This document shows, piece by piece, positions 24,470 through 32,659 of a stretch of DNA of 46,642 nt (position 1 is the stretch's first letter; every line of letters starts with the position of its first letter). Made by a program: the position numbers and the translations under genes. Source of the stretch: Pseudobdellovibrionaceae bacterium (GTDB lineage Bacteria; Bdellovibrionota; Bdellovibrionia; Bdellovibrionales; Bdellovibrionaceae); assembly GCA_021731025.1 (NCBI GenBank), contig JAKFYD010000043.1:1-46642 (forward strand). Direction: 5' to 3'. The notes under the pieces were generated by a model. That model was not told the origin of the DNA. It did not search any database and worked only from the letters and a program-made list of their open reading frames with translations.

Positions 24470-26400
24470 AAAACTTCCGATTAAACTTTTCATTCACTTT
24501 TATCATCATGAGCTTTATCGCTCCAATAGCCCAAGCAGATCGCCCCTTAGTCATTGGGCCGACAACGTCTATTGAATTGTCGCGCATTGATCAGATTCTG
24601 GTCCGCTGTGGAGCTGAATCCGTCGATGGCAGAAGTCGATTTATGGAAGAAGTCGTCAAAAAGGCTCAATACTTTTTTACAGAAAATTCGAATATTGAAA
24701 TCTGCAATACAAATTTAGTTTGCTCTGCAGGCACAAGCACTTGGTTTAACATCGATGATATCGAAAATCTTTCTTACCGAGAACGTGCCCTACGCATGGT
24801 TTACGAGAGAATCATGCAAAGTCCACGTGGACTATCATCAAATAATGCCAGCCGCCTGATGAAAGCCTTGTCAACTGCATTGCCTTTGTTCAGTCGTCAC
24901 TACTTTGGCCAAAAAATAAAGCTTACTGATAATGCGGTCAATGAAATGAATCAAATTCCTGAAATATTATCTGCGTTGGGATTATACACAGCCAACAAAA
25001 TGGCAGATTCGCGATCTTGCACTGAAAAAATATTTATAGCGAATGAAACCGTTTTTGTTGCTTCAGAGTCATTGCGAAAAAGTTTAAAAGAAAAAGAAAA
25101 AATTTTCGATCAAAGAGCTCAGCAATCGATCAAAAAATCTGGCGATAATTTAGTTGGTGACTCTGGTGATACTTTACTTTGGAGCGGAATTTACATTGCC
25201 TCGCAAGCACATCGCTACAAAGTGACTGGTGACAAGGAAGCTATTCGCAACATGGAACCTTCACTGTGGGCTTTCCATGAATTGCACAAAGTCACGGGCA
25301 ATAAAACTTTAGTTGCTCGTCGTATGCAGAAACAACCCGATAAAAATAAAGAACTTCCCAAAGAGTGGTTTCGTGGAGCCGCTGGTTACGAAGACTATAT
25401 TTGGCGAGGTCATGTCTCTTGGGATATGTATTTAGGTTATCTTTACGGTATAGCTGAAAGCTGGGATGTCATTAGCGATCAAAAGCTAAAAGCAGTTCTT
25501 AAGGAAGATTTAAGGGAAATCGCTTTAGGATTTATTGAAAATGGCATGGCCATCTCGGGTTTCGACACTTATTTATCTTCTGATCCTGATGGATGTTTTA
25601 TTGATCATCGTCAGTGTGGCATTTTAGAACGCCTCGGAAAAAATGCAGTTCATTACTTTGCTGTCAAAACTGGGAATGCTCTTCGCTCTCTCGTTCTTTT
25701 GCAAACCGCCAGTATTGTCACTGAAGATGCAGAAATCAAGAAGGCTCACCAATCTTTACTTGATCATGCTTGGTGGATCTATGCACAAAAATATGGACTG
25801 ACCCGAAGTGAAAAAATCATTGGAAAAATTCTTGTGCCGACAAATCTTTTGGTGGACGCCGTTCATGGCAAAGAAGTGGACGTCAATTTGGATACTCTGC
25901 TGGATCCCGTGGGTTCAAACTTAGGTCATCTGACTCATTACATTTTGACCCGGCAGGAAAAGAACCCTAAATTAAAATCAATTTACCTGACTGGATTCAA
26001 AAATATCGTCCATGAAAGTGTTAAAAATGATTACAACTCTTTTTGGAATTTTCAATTAGCTTCGTTGCAAGGGAAAAACTACCGCGCGTCTGAAGTAGAG
26101 GATTCCCTAGAAAGCCTTTATCGATTTCCCCTCGATAAATACGAACAGCGAACTAACAGCTCGAATCCTGATATTCCAAAATACAAAGGCGTATCAGCAA
26201 AAGGCTTTTTCAAGAGCAACGATACTCCCTGGTACTCTTATGAGCCGATTCCCTTGGATATTCGCCCAATGCATGGATTTGCGTGGCAAAATAATGCCTA
26301 CCGTTTGGATGGAGGTTATGAAGAAGCTTCTCCTGGTGTTCCGTTCTTAGCTGCTTATTGGCTGGGACGAATGTCTGGTTTTATCGGGAGCGAAGACTAG
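24466..26400 (+). CDS. Exported (alpha/alpha)6-toroid-like protein
   Basis: 644 residues from the ATG at 24466. The signal peptide ends IAQA (about residue 25). The central part has hallmarks of six-hairpin toroids: DTLLWSGIYIASQAHRYKVTGD, followed by RGHVSWDMYLGYLYGIAESWDVI, helices with aromatic and acidic surfaces. Such folds include glycoside hydrolases, epimerases and lyases; I see no family-specific catalytic signature. It ends the three-gene operon and is translationally coupled to the previous gene. Its stop codon overlaps that of the opposing lipoprotein gene in a shared CTAG. Confidence 0.75.
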   Translation: MKNFRLNFSFTFIIMSFIAPIAQADRPLVIGPTTSIELSRIDQILVRCGAESVDGRSRFMEEVVKKAQYFFTENSNIEICNTNLVCSAGTSTWFNIDDIENLSYRERALRMVYERIMQSPRGLSSNNASRLMKALSTALPLFSRHYFGQKIKLTDNAVNEMNQIPEILSALGLYTANKMADSRSCTEKIFIANETVFVASESLRKSLKEKEKIFDQRAQQSIKKSGDNLVGDSGDTLLWSGIYIASQAHRYKVTGDKEAIRNMEPSLWAFHELHKVTGNKTLVARRMQKQPDKNKELPKEWFRGAAGYEDYIWRGHVSWDMYLGYLYGIAESWDVISDQKLKAVLKEDLREIALGFIENGMAISGFDTYLSSDPDGCFIDHRQCGILERLGKNAVHYFAVKTGNALRSLVLLQTASIVTEDAEIKKAHQSLLDHAWWIYAQKYGLTRSEKIIGKILVPTNLLVDAVHGKEVDVNLDTLLDPVGSNLGHLTHYILTRQEKNPKLKSIYLTGFKNIVHESVKNDYNSFWNFQLASLQGKNYRASEVEDSLESLYRFPLDKYEQRTNSSNPDIPKYKGVSAKGFFKSNDTPWYSYEPIPLDIRPMHGFAWQNNAYRLDGGYEEASPGVPFLAAYWLGRMSGFIGSED

Positions 26401-27404
26401 TTCACGTCAGCCGGTAGGAATTCCACGCGAATATCATCATCGGCTTTGGGTACACTGGCGCCATTAAAACGGATCACGCGGATTTCGGGAATGTAGGACC
26501 ATCCTGTTGCAGGATCCTTTGGAACTAACTGTTGATTGACGTAAACACGAATGGAATCCAAAGCAGGAACCTGGCTTAAACGATAATCCGTTAGGTACTC
26601 AACCAAGCGGGCTTTAATGCTGCTGATCGCACCCGACAAATTGGCCTGACAGATCGATTCAATTTTTCCATTACTTTTTTGCGCCATTTCCATTTGCAGA
26701 GCGCCAACTTCTTTAAATCCAGTAAGATCTCCACCCGTGCAAGGATCGCCGGCACTGATAAAGCCAATGAAGTTAAAAATCCAGCTGCGCTGTCCGTTGG
26801 ACCAAGTGGGCTTCAACTGATCTAAAAAGTCAGAATAAAATTTGGTTCGATCCTTGGAGGTTGGAGTTGTATCGATGTTATCACTTTTGTCGTTTTCATT
26901 GCTGATGTAAACGATCACTAATAAAGAGTCTTGACGAAGAAAGCCTTGGCCTTCGCCCCCCTGATATAAAGGAGAGAGTACATTTTTAATGGCTTGCAGT
27001 CCCCGCTCTTGAGTGGCCCCGTCATTTCCCAAAACAATTTTTTCAGTAAGGCGAGCATCAAAGTCTGGAGTATCCAAAGTGATAAATCGAGGTTCACCAA
27101 AAAATCGTCCTGCCATAGGAAACCAATCAGCCATGGTCGTCGATGTTGAAGCAATTCGGTAGTCTAATTTCAACTGCCTCAAAGTTGCCGTCAGAGGAAC
27201 TAAGGAAGCCAGTAATTTAGATTGAACTTTCCCCATGGAATCCGAATTATCGACTACAAAAAGAAAATCCACTTTATTGTTGTACGCTAAATTCTGATTG
27301 AATGATTCAGATGAGGTTGGCACTTGAAAGCTAACATCATTGTTACAAGCACAAAGCAGAAAAGCAGATAAGAAAAAGATTTTTTTTATCCGCAAAAATT
27401 TCAT
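26397..27404 (-). CDS. VWA-domain lipoprotein
   Basis: 335 residues. The signal peptide ends LLCAC, with the lipidated cysteine at residue 20. A von Willebrand A domain follows, with an intact MIDAS start (FLFVVDNSDSMG, DxSxS) and a later loop containing YISNENDKSD. The C-terminal 80 residues (from about LSQVPALDSIRVYVNQ) look like an extra beta domain. VWA lipoproteins bind partners through a metal ion. The ATG at 27404 overlaps the stop codon of the GYF-PilZ gene (TAATG), so the two are co-translated. Confidence 0.85.
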   Translation of the reverse strand: MKFLRIKKIFFLSAFLLCACNNDVSFQVPTSSESFNQNLAYNNKVDFLFVVDNSDSMGKVQSKLLASLVPLTATLRQLKLDYRIASTSTTMADWFPMAGRFFGEPRFITLDTPDFDARLTEKIVLGNDGATQERGLQAIKNVLSPLYQGGEGQGFLRQDSLLVIVYISNENDKSDNIDTTPTSKDRTKFYSDFLDQLKPTWSNGQRSWIFNFIGFISAGDPCTGGDLTGFKEVGALQMEMAQKSNGKIESICQANLSGAISSIKARLVEYLTDYRLSQVPALDSIRVYVNQQLVPKDPATGWSYIPEIRVIRFNGASVPKADDDIRVEFLPADVN

Positions 27405-28216
27405 TAGGCCGCCTTCTTGGTGCTTTCAGCGAAACCTTTGATTTTTTCACGCACAGTCGTACTGATACTGGTGAATTTCACACCGTACTTCATCAGGCCT
27501 TTTTCTTTTTCGCTTTCTTTGACGAAAGTTTTGCTAATGATGTCGCAAACGGCATTGAAAGGAGGGACTCCATCTCCAGGTTGAAAATGAAGGAATAAAG
27601 TTTGGCCCGGTTGAAGATCTGAAGTGTTAATAAGAATGCCTGCCCCGCCAGCGCTGATCTCGAGACTTTGGCCACGAAAAACAGTCTTGTTATTATGGAC
27701 GATCAAGCTGCATCCATATTGTGCTCGCAAATAACGACGACGAAAGAAAACTTCCGACAGATCTATTGGCAAAGCGTCTTTCAATTTACGAATTTCTGAG
27801 TTTTCGAATTCTTTAACTTCAGCAACGCGCTTCCACGAAGGCAGCTTCTGATGCCAAATAAAATCATACTCATACAAAGCTTTTTCTTGAAGCATTTGCA
27901 CGATTTCCAATTGAGAGAAAGGACCATAGTTATTTCCCTCTTTCAGAATGTACCAAGCTTTTTCTTTGTGTGTACCCTCACTCTGATTAACACCCTCTTT
28001 TGGGTGCATTTTATTTTCCAAAGTGGAATTAAATTTTTCAGTGAATAGAGGATGCTCCATCAACAAGACCCAGTCCTGAAGATTTTCATCGTAGACGTAG
28101 TCCATCCAACTGTGCTCTAAACTTTGAATTTTTTTAATTATGTCTTCGATTTTGAACGGACCCGAATAAGAGCCGCCTTTTGAGACATAAAAAATTTTTT
28201 GGCCTTTTACGTTCAC
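27404..28216 (-). CDS. GYF-GYF-PilZ domain protein, likely c-di-GMP receptor
   Basis: 270 residues, cytoplasmic. Two GYF_2-like modules lie at about 6-60 (IFYVSKGGSYSGPFKIEDI) and 85-140 (AWYILKEGNNYGPFSQLEI), each with the GPF turn and a terminal W. The C-terminal PilZ domain (about 155-265) has the RxxxR switch (RRYLR) and, downstream, EISAGGAG in place of the usual (D/N)xSxxG; the SxxG is kept. GYF modules bind proline-rich peptides in gliding and polarity complexes. The gene is co-translated with the VWA lipoprotein, suggesting a c-di-GMP-dependent cytoplasmic partner for an envelope protein. Which effector it contacts is unknown. Confidence 0.85.
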   Translation of the reverse strand: MNVKGQKIFYVSKGGSYSGPFKIEDIIKKIQSLEHSWMDYVYDENLQDWVLLMEHPLFTEKFNSTLENKMHPKEGVNQSEGTHKEKAWYILKEGNNYGPFSQLEIVQMLQEKALYEYDFIWHQKLPSWKRVAEVKEFENSEIRKLKDALPIDLSEVFFRRRYLRAQYGCSLIVHNNKTVFRGQSLEISAGGAGILINTSDLQPGQTLFLHFQPGDGVPPFNAVCDIISKTFVKESEKEKGLMKYGVKFTSISTTVREKIKGFAESTKKAA

Positions 28217-28328
28217 CGGGATACCTCGTTTGCCACCGTCATCAAGTACCGCATCGGTTTAAAGCCCAAGGCACTTAACAGAATTTTCCATGAACGCTCA
28301 GTGTAAAAAGCTAGCCCAAAGTTCTGCC

Positions 28329-28448
28329 GAGCCTTTCCTAGAGTTTAAAGATCAAGGCCGCACGACCGAGGCGACTGAGGCGTACGAAAGTACGTCGCAG
28401 GGAGCCCGAGGGAGGAGAACGCAGAGATTTAAACTCTAGGAAAGGCTC
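28329..28448. repeat. 120-bp element with perfect 21-bp terminal inverted repeats
   Basis: The ends at 28329-28349 and 28428-28448 are perfect inverted repeats of 21 bp (outer bases GAGCCTTTCC and GGAAAGGCTC). The 78-bp core is purine-rich and includes a hairpin CGTAC-GAAA-GTACG at 28381-28394 with a GNRA loop. There is no ORF. The right end abuts and overlaps the phnE stop codon. Length and ends fit a MITE or REP/BIME-type element, or a large terminator without a good U run. Whether copies exist elsewhere in the genome cannot be seen from this window. Confidence 0.75.
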
Positions 28449-29460
28449 ACTTTAAGGCTTCTCGTAAATAGGCTGAGGCCTGGTCCAACATCCAGACGAC
28501 AATGGCAATAACCAAAAAGATACAGCCGACTTCTTGCCATTGGGCTTGTCCCTGATAGGCGATCAGAAGTTTTCCAATTCCACCGCCGCCGACAAAACCA
28601 ACGATCGTAGCCATTCGCAGATTGATGTCCCAACGATAAATCGTGAATGAAATAAAAGGCAAAATTACTTGAGGAACAATTCCAAACCAAACTGTCTGGA
28701 AGCGATTAGCTCCACAAGCTTGAATGCCTTCGATAGGACCCTCGCTGACACTTTCAACAATTTCTGAATATTGCTTGGCCAGTGAAGCTACGGAATGCAA
28801 CATCAGCGCAAGTAAACCTGCAGCAGGACCTATCCCCACCCAAACTGAAAATATAATGGCCCACATGAAGGCTTCAACCGATCGGACTCCGTTCAGAATT
28901 GTTCTTAATAAAAGATAGATCCCAAAAGCCAAGGGTCCCTTCATTATATTTTTTGCCGCTAAAAAGCTAAGGACAAAGGCAAAGGGCAAAGCAAAAGCCG
29001 TCGCCAGAAAAGCCATGAAAATCGTCTCAACCATGCGAAGGATGGCTCGAGGTAAAATAGCTAGATTGGGATGGAAAAGTTCTTTAAAAATTCGAAGGGC
29101 CCCACCGAATCCATCGGGATCTAATAAACTGATCAGTGAAAACTCTGTGATGTATAAACCAACAGCTACGGCTAAAAATAAAACAATCATCGCCTGCCAA
29201 ATCCAAAAACTCTTTAACCGCTCTGGAAGATCGCCTTGTTTTTGGCGCAAAGGAGCTTGGAAAATTTTTCCACCCCAGGTTTGAATTCGCAATGATTTTA
29301 AAAACCAGGACGTCCCGAAAGAAAATGCAAACAGAACTGCAGCCGTTAAAAAAATCAAATTTAAATTCAAAAGCACTTCTTCTGCGGGACGAAGGCCTAC
29401 CACCAGACCGACAGCCAATAGAAACGAAAAATTAACGGCATCAAAAAAGAGACGTTTCAT
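28447..29460 (-). CDS. phnE: Phosphonate-type ABC transporter permease
   Basis: 337 residues with about six to seven membrane helices and the permease signature region (EGPIEGIQACGANRFQTVWFGIVPQVILPF) near the C-terminus, which contacts the ATPase. It belongs to the PhnE/PtxC group. The ATG at 29460 follows GAAGGAGCTC and overlaps phnC by 20 bases. The stop codon touches the 120-bp inverted-repeat element. No C-P lyase or phosphonatase genes accompany it here, so the imported ligand could be a phosphonate, phosphite or another small anion. Confidence 0.88.
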   Translation of the reverse strand: MKRLFFDAVNFSFLLAVGLVVGLRPAEEVLLNLNLIFLTAAVLFAFSFGTSWFLKSLRIQTWGGKIFQAPLRQKQGDLPERLKSFWIWQAMIVLFLAVAVGLYITEFSLISLLDPDGFGGALRIFKELFHPNLAILPRAILRMVETIFMAFLATAFALPFAFVLSFLAAKNIMKGPLAFGIYLLLRTILNGVRSVEAFMWAIIFSVWVGIGPAAGLLALMLHSVASLAKQYSEIVESVSEGPIEGIQACGANRFQTVWFGIVPQVILPFISFTIYRWDINLRMATIVGFVGGGGIGKLLIAYQGQAQWQEVGCIFLVIAIVVWMLDQASAYLREALK

Positions 29461-30214
29461 GAGCTCCTTCGCCGTAAATATTTTTAAACCATTCTTCGTT
29501 TATAGATGACGGTAGACCCACGTAGACTAATTCACCGTTTCTCAGAGCAATAACTCGATCCGCGTACTGTCGCACTAAGCTTAAGAAATGTAAATTACAA
29601 AGAACAGTGATACCCAGCTCGCGATTGATCTTTTTTAAATAATCCATGACCACATGACAAGTTGCTGGATCTAAACTGGCCACGGGTTCATCGGCCAGAA
29701 GCAAAGTTGGTTCTTGAACTAAGGCGCGAGCGATGGCAACCCGCTGTTGTTGTCCCCCAGAAAGTTGGTCGACCCGGGATTCTGCCGCTTCTGCAATTCC
29801 AACCAATTTTAAGGCGGCCATCGCCTTCTGATGATCTTCACGACTGAAACGGTGAAAGAGACTTTTTAAGGTCGGAGTTTCGCTGAGGCGACCCATAAGC
29901 ACGTTGGATAAAACGCTGTAACGAGGAATCAAGTTAAACTGCTGAAAAATCATTCCTATATTTTTTCGTAGATCTTTGATCTCTGAAAAATTCCTTAAGG
30001 CTGCAACATCTTTGCCTTGAAAAATAATTTCTCCTGCCGTTGGTTCGTGCAATCGGTTCAGGCAACGCAGCAGTGTTGATTTTCCTGATCCACTTAGACC
30101 AATAACAGCGACAAATTCACCCTGAGCCACTTGAAAAGAAATATTTTTGAGAGCCTGAGTTCCATTGGGATAAACTTTTGATAATTTTTTAACATCCAAG
30201 ATGGTTTTTGACAT
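29441..30214 (-). CDS. phnC: Phosphonate-type ABC transporter ATP-binding protein
   Basis: 257 residues. Walker A GLSGSGKST, Q-loop region (MIFQQFNLIPRYSVLSNVLMG), signature LSGGQQQRVAIARA and Walker B LLLADEPVASLDP are all present. The wording SVLSNVLMGRL is characteristic of the PhnC group. I chose the ATG at 30214, eight bases after the phnD stop codon, over a TTG at 30226 that overlaps it; neither has a strong ribosome site. It energises the PhnE permease. Confidence 0.92.
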   Translation of the reverse strand: MSKTILDVKKLSKVYPNGTQALKNISFQVAQGEFVAVIGLSGSGKSTLLRCLNRLHEPTAGEIIFQGKDVAALRNFSEIKDLRKNIGMIFQQFNLIPRYSVLSNVLMGRLSETPTLKSLFHRFSREDHQKAMAALKLVGIAEAAESRVDQLSGGQQQRVAIARALVQEPTLLLADEPVASLDPATCHVVMDYLKKINRELGITVLCNLHFLSLVRQYADRVIALRNGELVYVGLPSSINEEWFKNIYGEGAHETSLF

Positions 30215-30222
30215 AATTTCGC

Positions 30223-31128
30223 TCAATCAATCATTTTATCTGTAACATTTTTTAGCTCGTCAAACATAGCACGCATCTCTGCATAATCTTTATCCGAAGC
30301 CTTTTTCAACTCTGTCAGTCCATAGATTTCATCAAAAGCCTTTTTTCCTTGCGGAGTCGACACAAAATTTAAAAAAGCCTCCGCAATTTTTGTTTTCATT
30401 TCTGACGAGAGATCTTTACGGAAAACAATGGGGTCATTGGGAATCGGTGGTGAAAGCTCAATGATACGGACTTTTTTTTCAACGTCAGGATATTGAACCA
30501 AGACCAAACGTCGAGCATCATCAATACGCCCCTGCACCGGCGGAGAATAAAAAGTCGCTCCCGCATCCACTTCTCCTTTATAAACTTTCGTCACCACACT
30601 GTCGTGCTTCATCGCAAAAAATGTTTCTTTGGGATGAATTTTACGATCTCGTAAAGTTTTTAAGGGCAACAGATATCCCGAAGCGGAAGCGGGATCCACG
30701 AAGGCCATTTTCTTTCCTTCGATGTCTTTCAAAGTTTTAATGGAACTGTCCGCACGAGTGATAAACTGTGATTGATAAGTCGGAGAGCCATGGCGAATGA
30801 CAGTCAGGTGAGCTTCCGCTCCATATTTTTTGTGAGCCAAATAATAGCCAAAAGAATTTAATCCAGCGACGTCAGCCCGCTTTGTGCCGAAAGCTTCAAC
30901 AACAGCGACGTAAGATTCGGGAATTTGAATTTCGTATTTATAGGGAGTATTTTTTTCGAGATAGTCTTTAAAAATTTTCGAGTTCGCATCGAGAACTTTA
31001 TTGTCGATCGAAGGAACAAAAATAAGCTTTATGGGATTTTTGGTTGAACCTAGCTCGGCCCGCTGAAATTCACAGCTACCTAAAACAAGCATCGAAAAAA
31101 CCCAAATCACCAGCAGACAGCTTTTCAC
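30223..31128 (-). CDS. phnD: Phosphonate-type ABC transporter substrate-binding lipoprotein
   Basis: 301 residues from GTG at 31128, which follows GGAAGG; an in-frame TTG at 31143 is an alternative. The lipobox LVLGSC puts the lipidated cysteine at residue 19, so the binding protein is membrane-anchored. Family motifs are IRHGSPTYQSQFITRADSSIKTLKDIEGKKMAFVDPASASGYLLP, typical of PhnD/PtxB. It heads the phnD-C-E operon. A palindrome (31161-31180) lies between it and the divergent HAD gene. Confidence 0.9.
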   Translation of the reverse strand: MKSCLLVIWVFSMLVLGSCEFQRAELGSTKNPIKLIFVPSIDNKVLDANSKIFKDYLEKNTPYKYEIQIPESYVAVVEAFGTKRADVAGLNSFGYYLAHKKYGAEAHLTVIRHGSPTYQSQFITRADSSIKTLKDIEGKKMAFVDPASASGYLLPLKTLRDRKIHPKETFFAMKHDSVVTKVYKGEVDAGATFYSPPVQGRIDDARRLVLVQYPDVEKKVRIIELSPPIPNDPIVFRKDLSSEMKTKIAEAFLNFVSTPQGKKAFDEIYGLTELKKASDKDYAEMRAMFDELKNVTDKMID

Positions 31129-31160
31129 TTTGAAACCTTCCAATACAAATTTCTTGAGAG

Positions 31161-31180
31161 CTTGTTAAAAAGTTAACAAG
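31161..31180. promoter_or_regulatory. Palindromic operator candidate between phnD and the HAD gene
   Basis: CTTGTTAA-AAAG-TTAACAAG is a perfect 8-bp dyad with a 4-base centre in the 98-base divergent intergenic region. Its position suits a repressor or activator site acting on phnD, the HAD gene or both. It does not resemble a Pho box. Confidence 0.5.
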
Positions 31181-31226
31181 GATTGAAATCCCCGCCAAGA
31201 AAAGTCTTTGATTTTACTTCAGTTCC

Positions 31227-32000
31227 ATGGCTGAATACCGCCTTATGACGCATGCCAGTCACTCTCTGAAAAAGATGCATCAAGAACTGAAAGAGCTTCA
31301 GCAAAAAAAAGGTTTGGGCCTTGCTGTCTTTGATCTCGATTCAACATTGTTTGATGTGACTCCCCGCTTGGAAAAAATTCTGTTGGATTATGCGCAGGTT
31401 CCCGAGCATCAAAAACAATTTCCGGAACAAGTGCAGTACTTCAAAAATATTCGCATTCTTAAAAAAGATTGGGGCATTCGCGAAATTTTGGTTCGCGCCG
31501 GTCTTGATGGGCATCACCATGAATTTCAAGAAAGCGTACGTGAATTTTGGGTTCAAAACTTTTTTTCAAATGAAGCTTTAGAGCATGATATCCCTTACGC
31601 CGGTGCGGTTGAGTTCGTCCGAAGCATTGCAAGTTCAGAAGTCGAAATTGCTTACCTGACTGGCCGCGATGTTCATCGCATGGGCGAAGGTTCCGAAAAG
31701 ATTTTACGAAAATGGGGCTTTCCCTTAGATAGTGAAAAACAAAAACTTGTTTTGAAACCCCATAAAAGTCTTGATGATGCTGAATTTAAAAGAGATTGGT
31801 TTGTGTCTTTGCCTGAAAGCAAATATCAAAGAATTTGGTTCTTTGAAAATGAACCCGTCAATATTCATTTAATTCGCCAAACGCGTCCCGAAGTTGAAAT
31901 ATTTTATTTTGATAGCACCCATTCGCGTCGGGCGGATCCACCTGAAGATTTACCACGACTTCTTCATTTTTTATTGGAAGAAGAAAAAAAGGAAGAGTGA
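31227..32000 (+). CDS. HAD-superfamily hydrolase
   Basis: 257 residues, no signal peptide. HAD motif I is DLDSTLFD (about residues 36-43) with both aspartates required for phosphoryl transfer. Motif II is seen as YLTGRD, while a conserved Lys (KLVLKPHKS) and an acidic ending (WFFENEP) supply motifs III and IV. The substrate is unknown. It is the first gene of a plus-strand unit whose next gene starts on its stop codon (TGATG). Confidence 0.85.
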   Translation: MAEYRLMTHASHSLKKMHQELKELQQKKGLGLAVFDLDSTLFDVTPRLEKILLDYAQVPEHQKQFPEQVQYFKNIRILKKDWGIREILVRAGLDGHHHEFQESVREFWVQNFFSNEALEHDIPYAGAVEFVRSIASSEVEIAYLTGRDVHRMGEGSEKILRKWGFPLDSEKQKLVLKPHKSLDDAEFKRDWFVSLPESKYQRIWFFENEPVNIHLIRQTRPEVEIFYFDSTHSRRADPPEDLPRLLHFLLEEEKKEE

Positions 32001-32653
32001 TGTTGTATTTAGTGGCTACACCTATTGGTGATTTCAATGAAATTTCTTTGCGGGCTTTGGATATTTTAAAAAAGGCCGAAGTGATCATCTGTGAATCCAC
32101 CAAAGAAACTTCCCAACTTCTAAAATTTCACCAAATCACGGGAAAAAAATACGAAGTGCTGGACGAGCATAGCCAAGCTGACGATCTAAAGGCTCTGTTA
32201 GAGCTCTGCCGAAAGCATGACGTCGCTTTGGTCAGTGACTGTGGAACTCCGGGTTTTTGTGATCCCGGTGCGGATTTAGTTCGTCTCTGCTCCCGAGATA
32301 AAATTCGGGTTCAGTCTGTTCTGGGAGCTTCAAGCCTTATGGGGCTTATCTCGTTGAGTGGCCAACGCCTGGACCAGTTTTTATTTCGTGGTTTTTTACC
32401 GGCAGAAAATAAAGCTCGGGAACTGGCTTTGCTGGAACTGCGTCAACAAAAACAAAATATAATTCTGATGGATACTCCTTACCGTTTACAAAAAACCTTG
32501 AATGATGTTGAAAAACATTTTTCCGAGAAAGAAATTGTTTTGGCCTTGGACCTTTCGACAGAAAAAGAATTGGTTCTTCGTGGAAAACTAGCGCAAATTC
32601 GAAAAAACACTTTGCCTGAAAAAGCGGAATTCATGCTTTTAATATTAAAGTAG
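32000..32653 (+). CDS. RsmI-like 16S rRNA 2'-O-methyltransferase
   Basis: 217 residues of the tetrapyrrole-methylase (SAM) superfamily. The N-terminal MLYLVATPIGDFNEISLRALDILKKAEVIICEST and the glycine motif ALVSDCGTPGFCDPGADLV are typical of RsmI (YraL), which methylates C1402 of 16S rRNA. It lacks the C-terminal extension found in longer RsmI proteins, so it is a short form; the family is certain, the exact target inferred. A GTG three bases earlier is a less likely start. Confidence 0.85.
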   Translation: MLYLVATPIGDFNEISLRALDILKKAEVIICESTKETSQLLKFHQITGKKYEVLDEHSQADDLKALLELCRKHDVALVSDCGTPGFCDPGADLVRLCSRDKIRVQSVLGASSLMGLISLSGQRLDQFLFRGFLPAENKARELALLELRQQKQNIILMDTPYRLQKTLNDVEKHFSEKEIVLALDLSTEKELVLRGKLAQIRKNTLPEKAEFMLLILK

Positions 32654-32659
32654 AGATTA

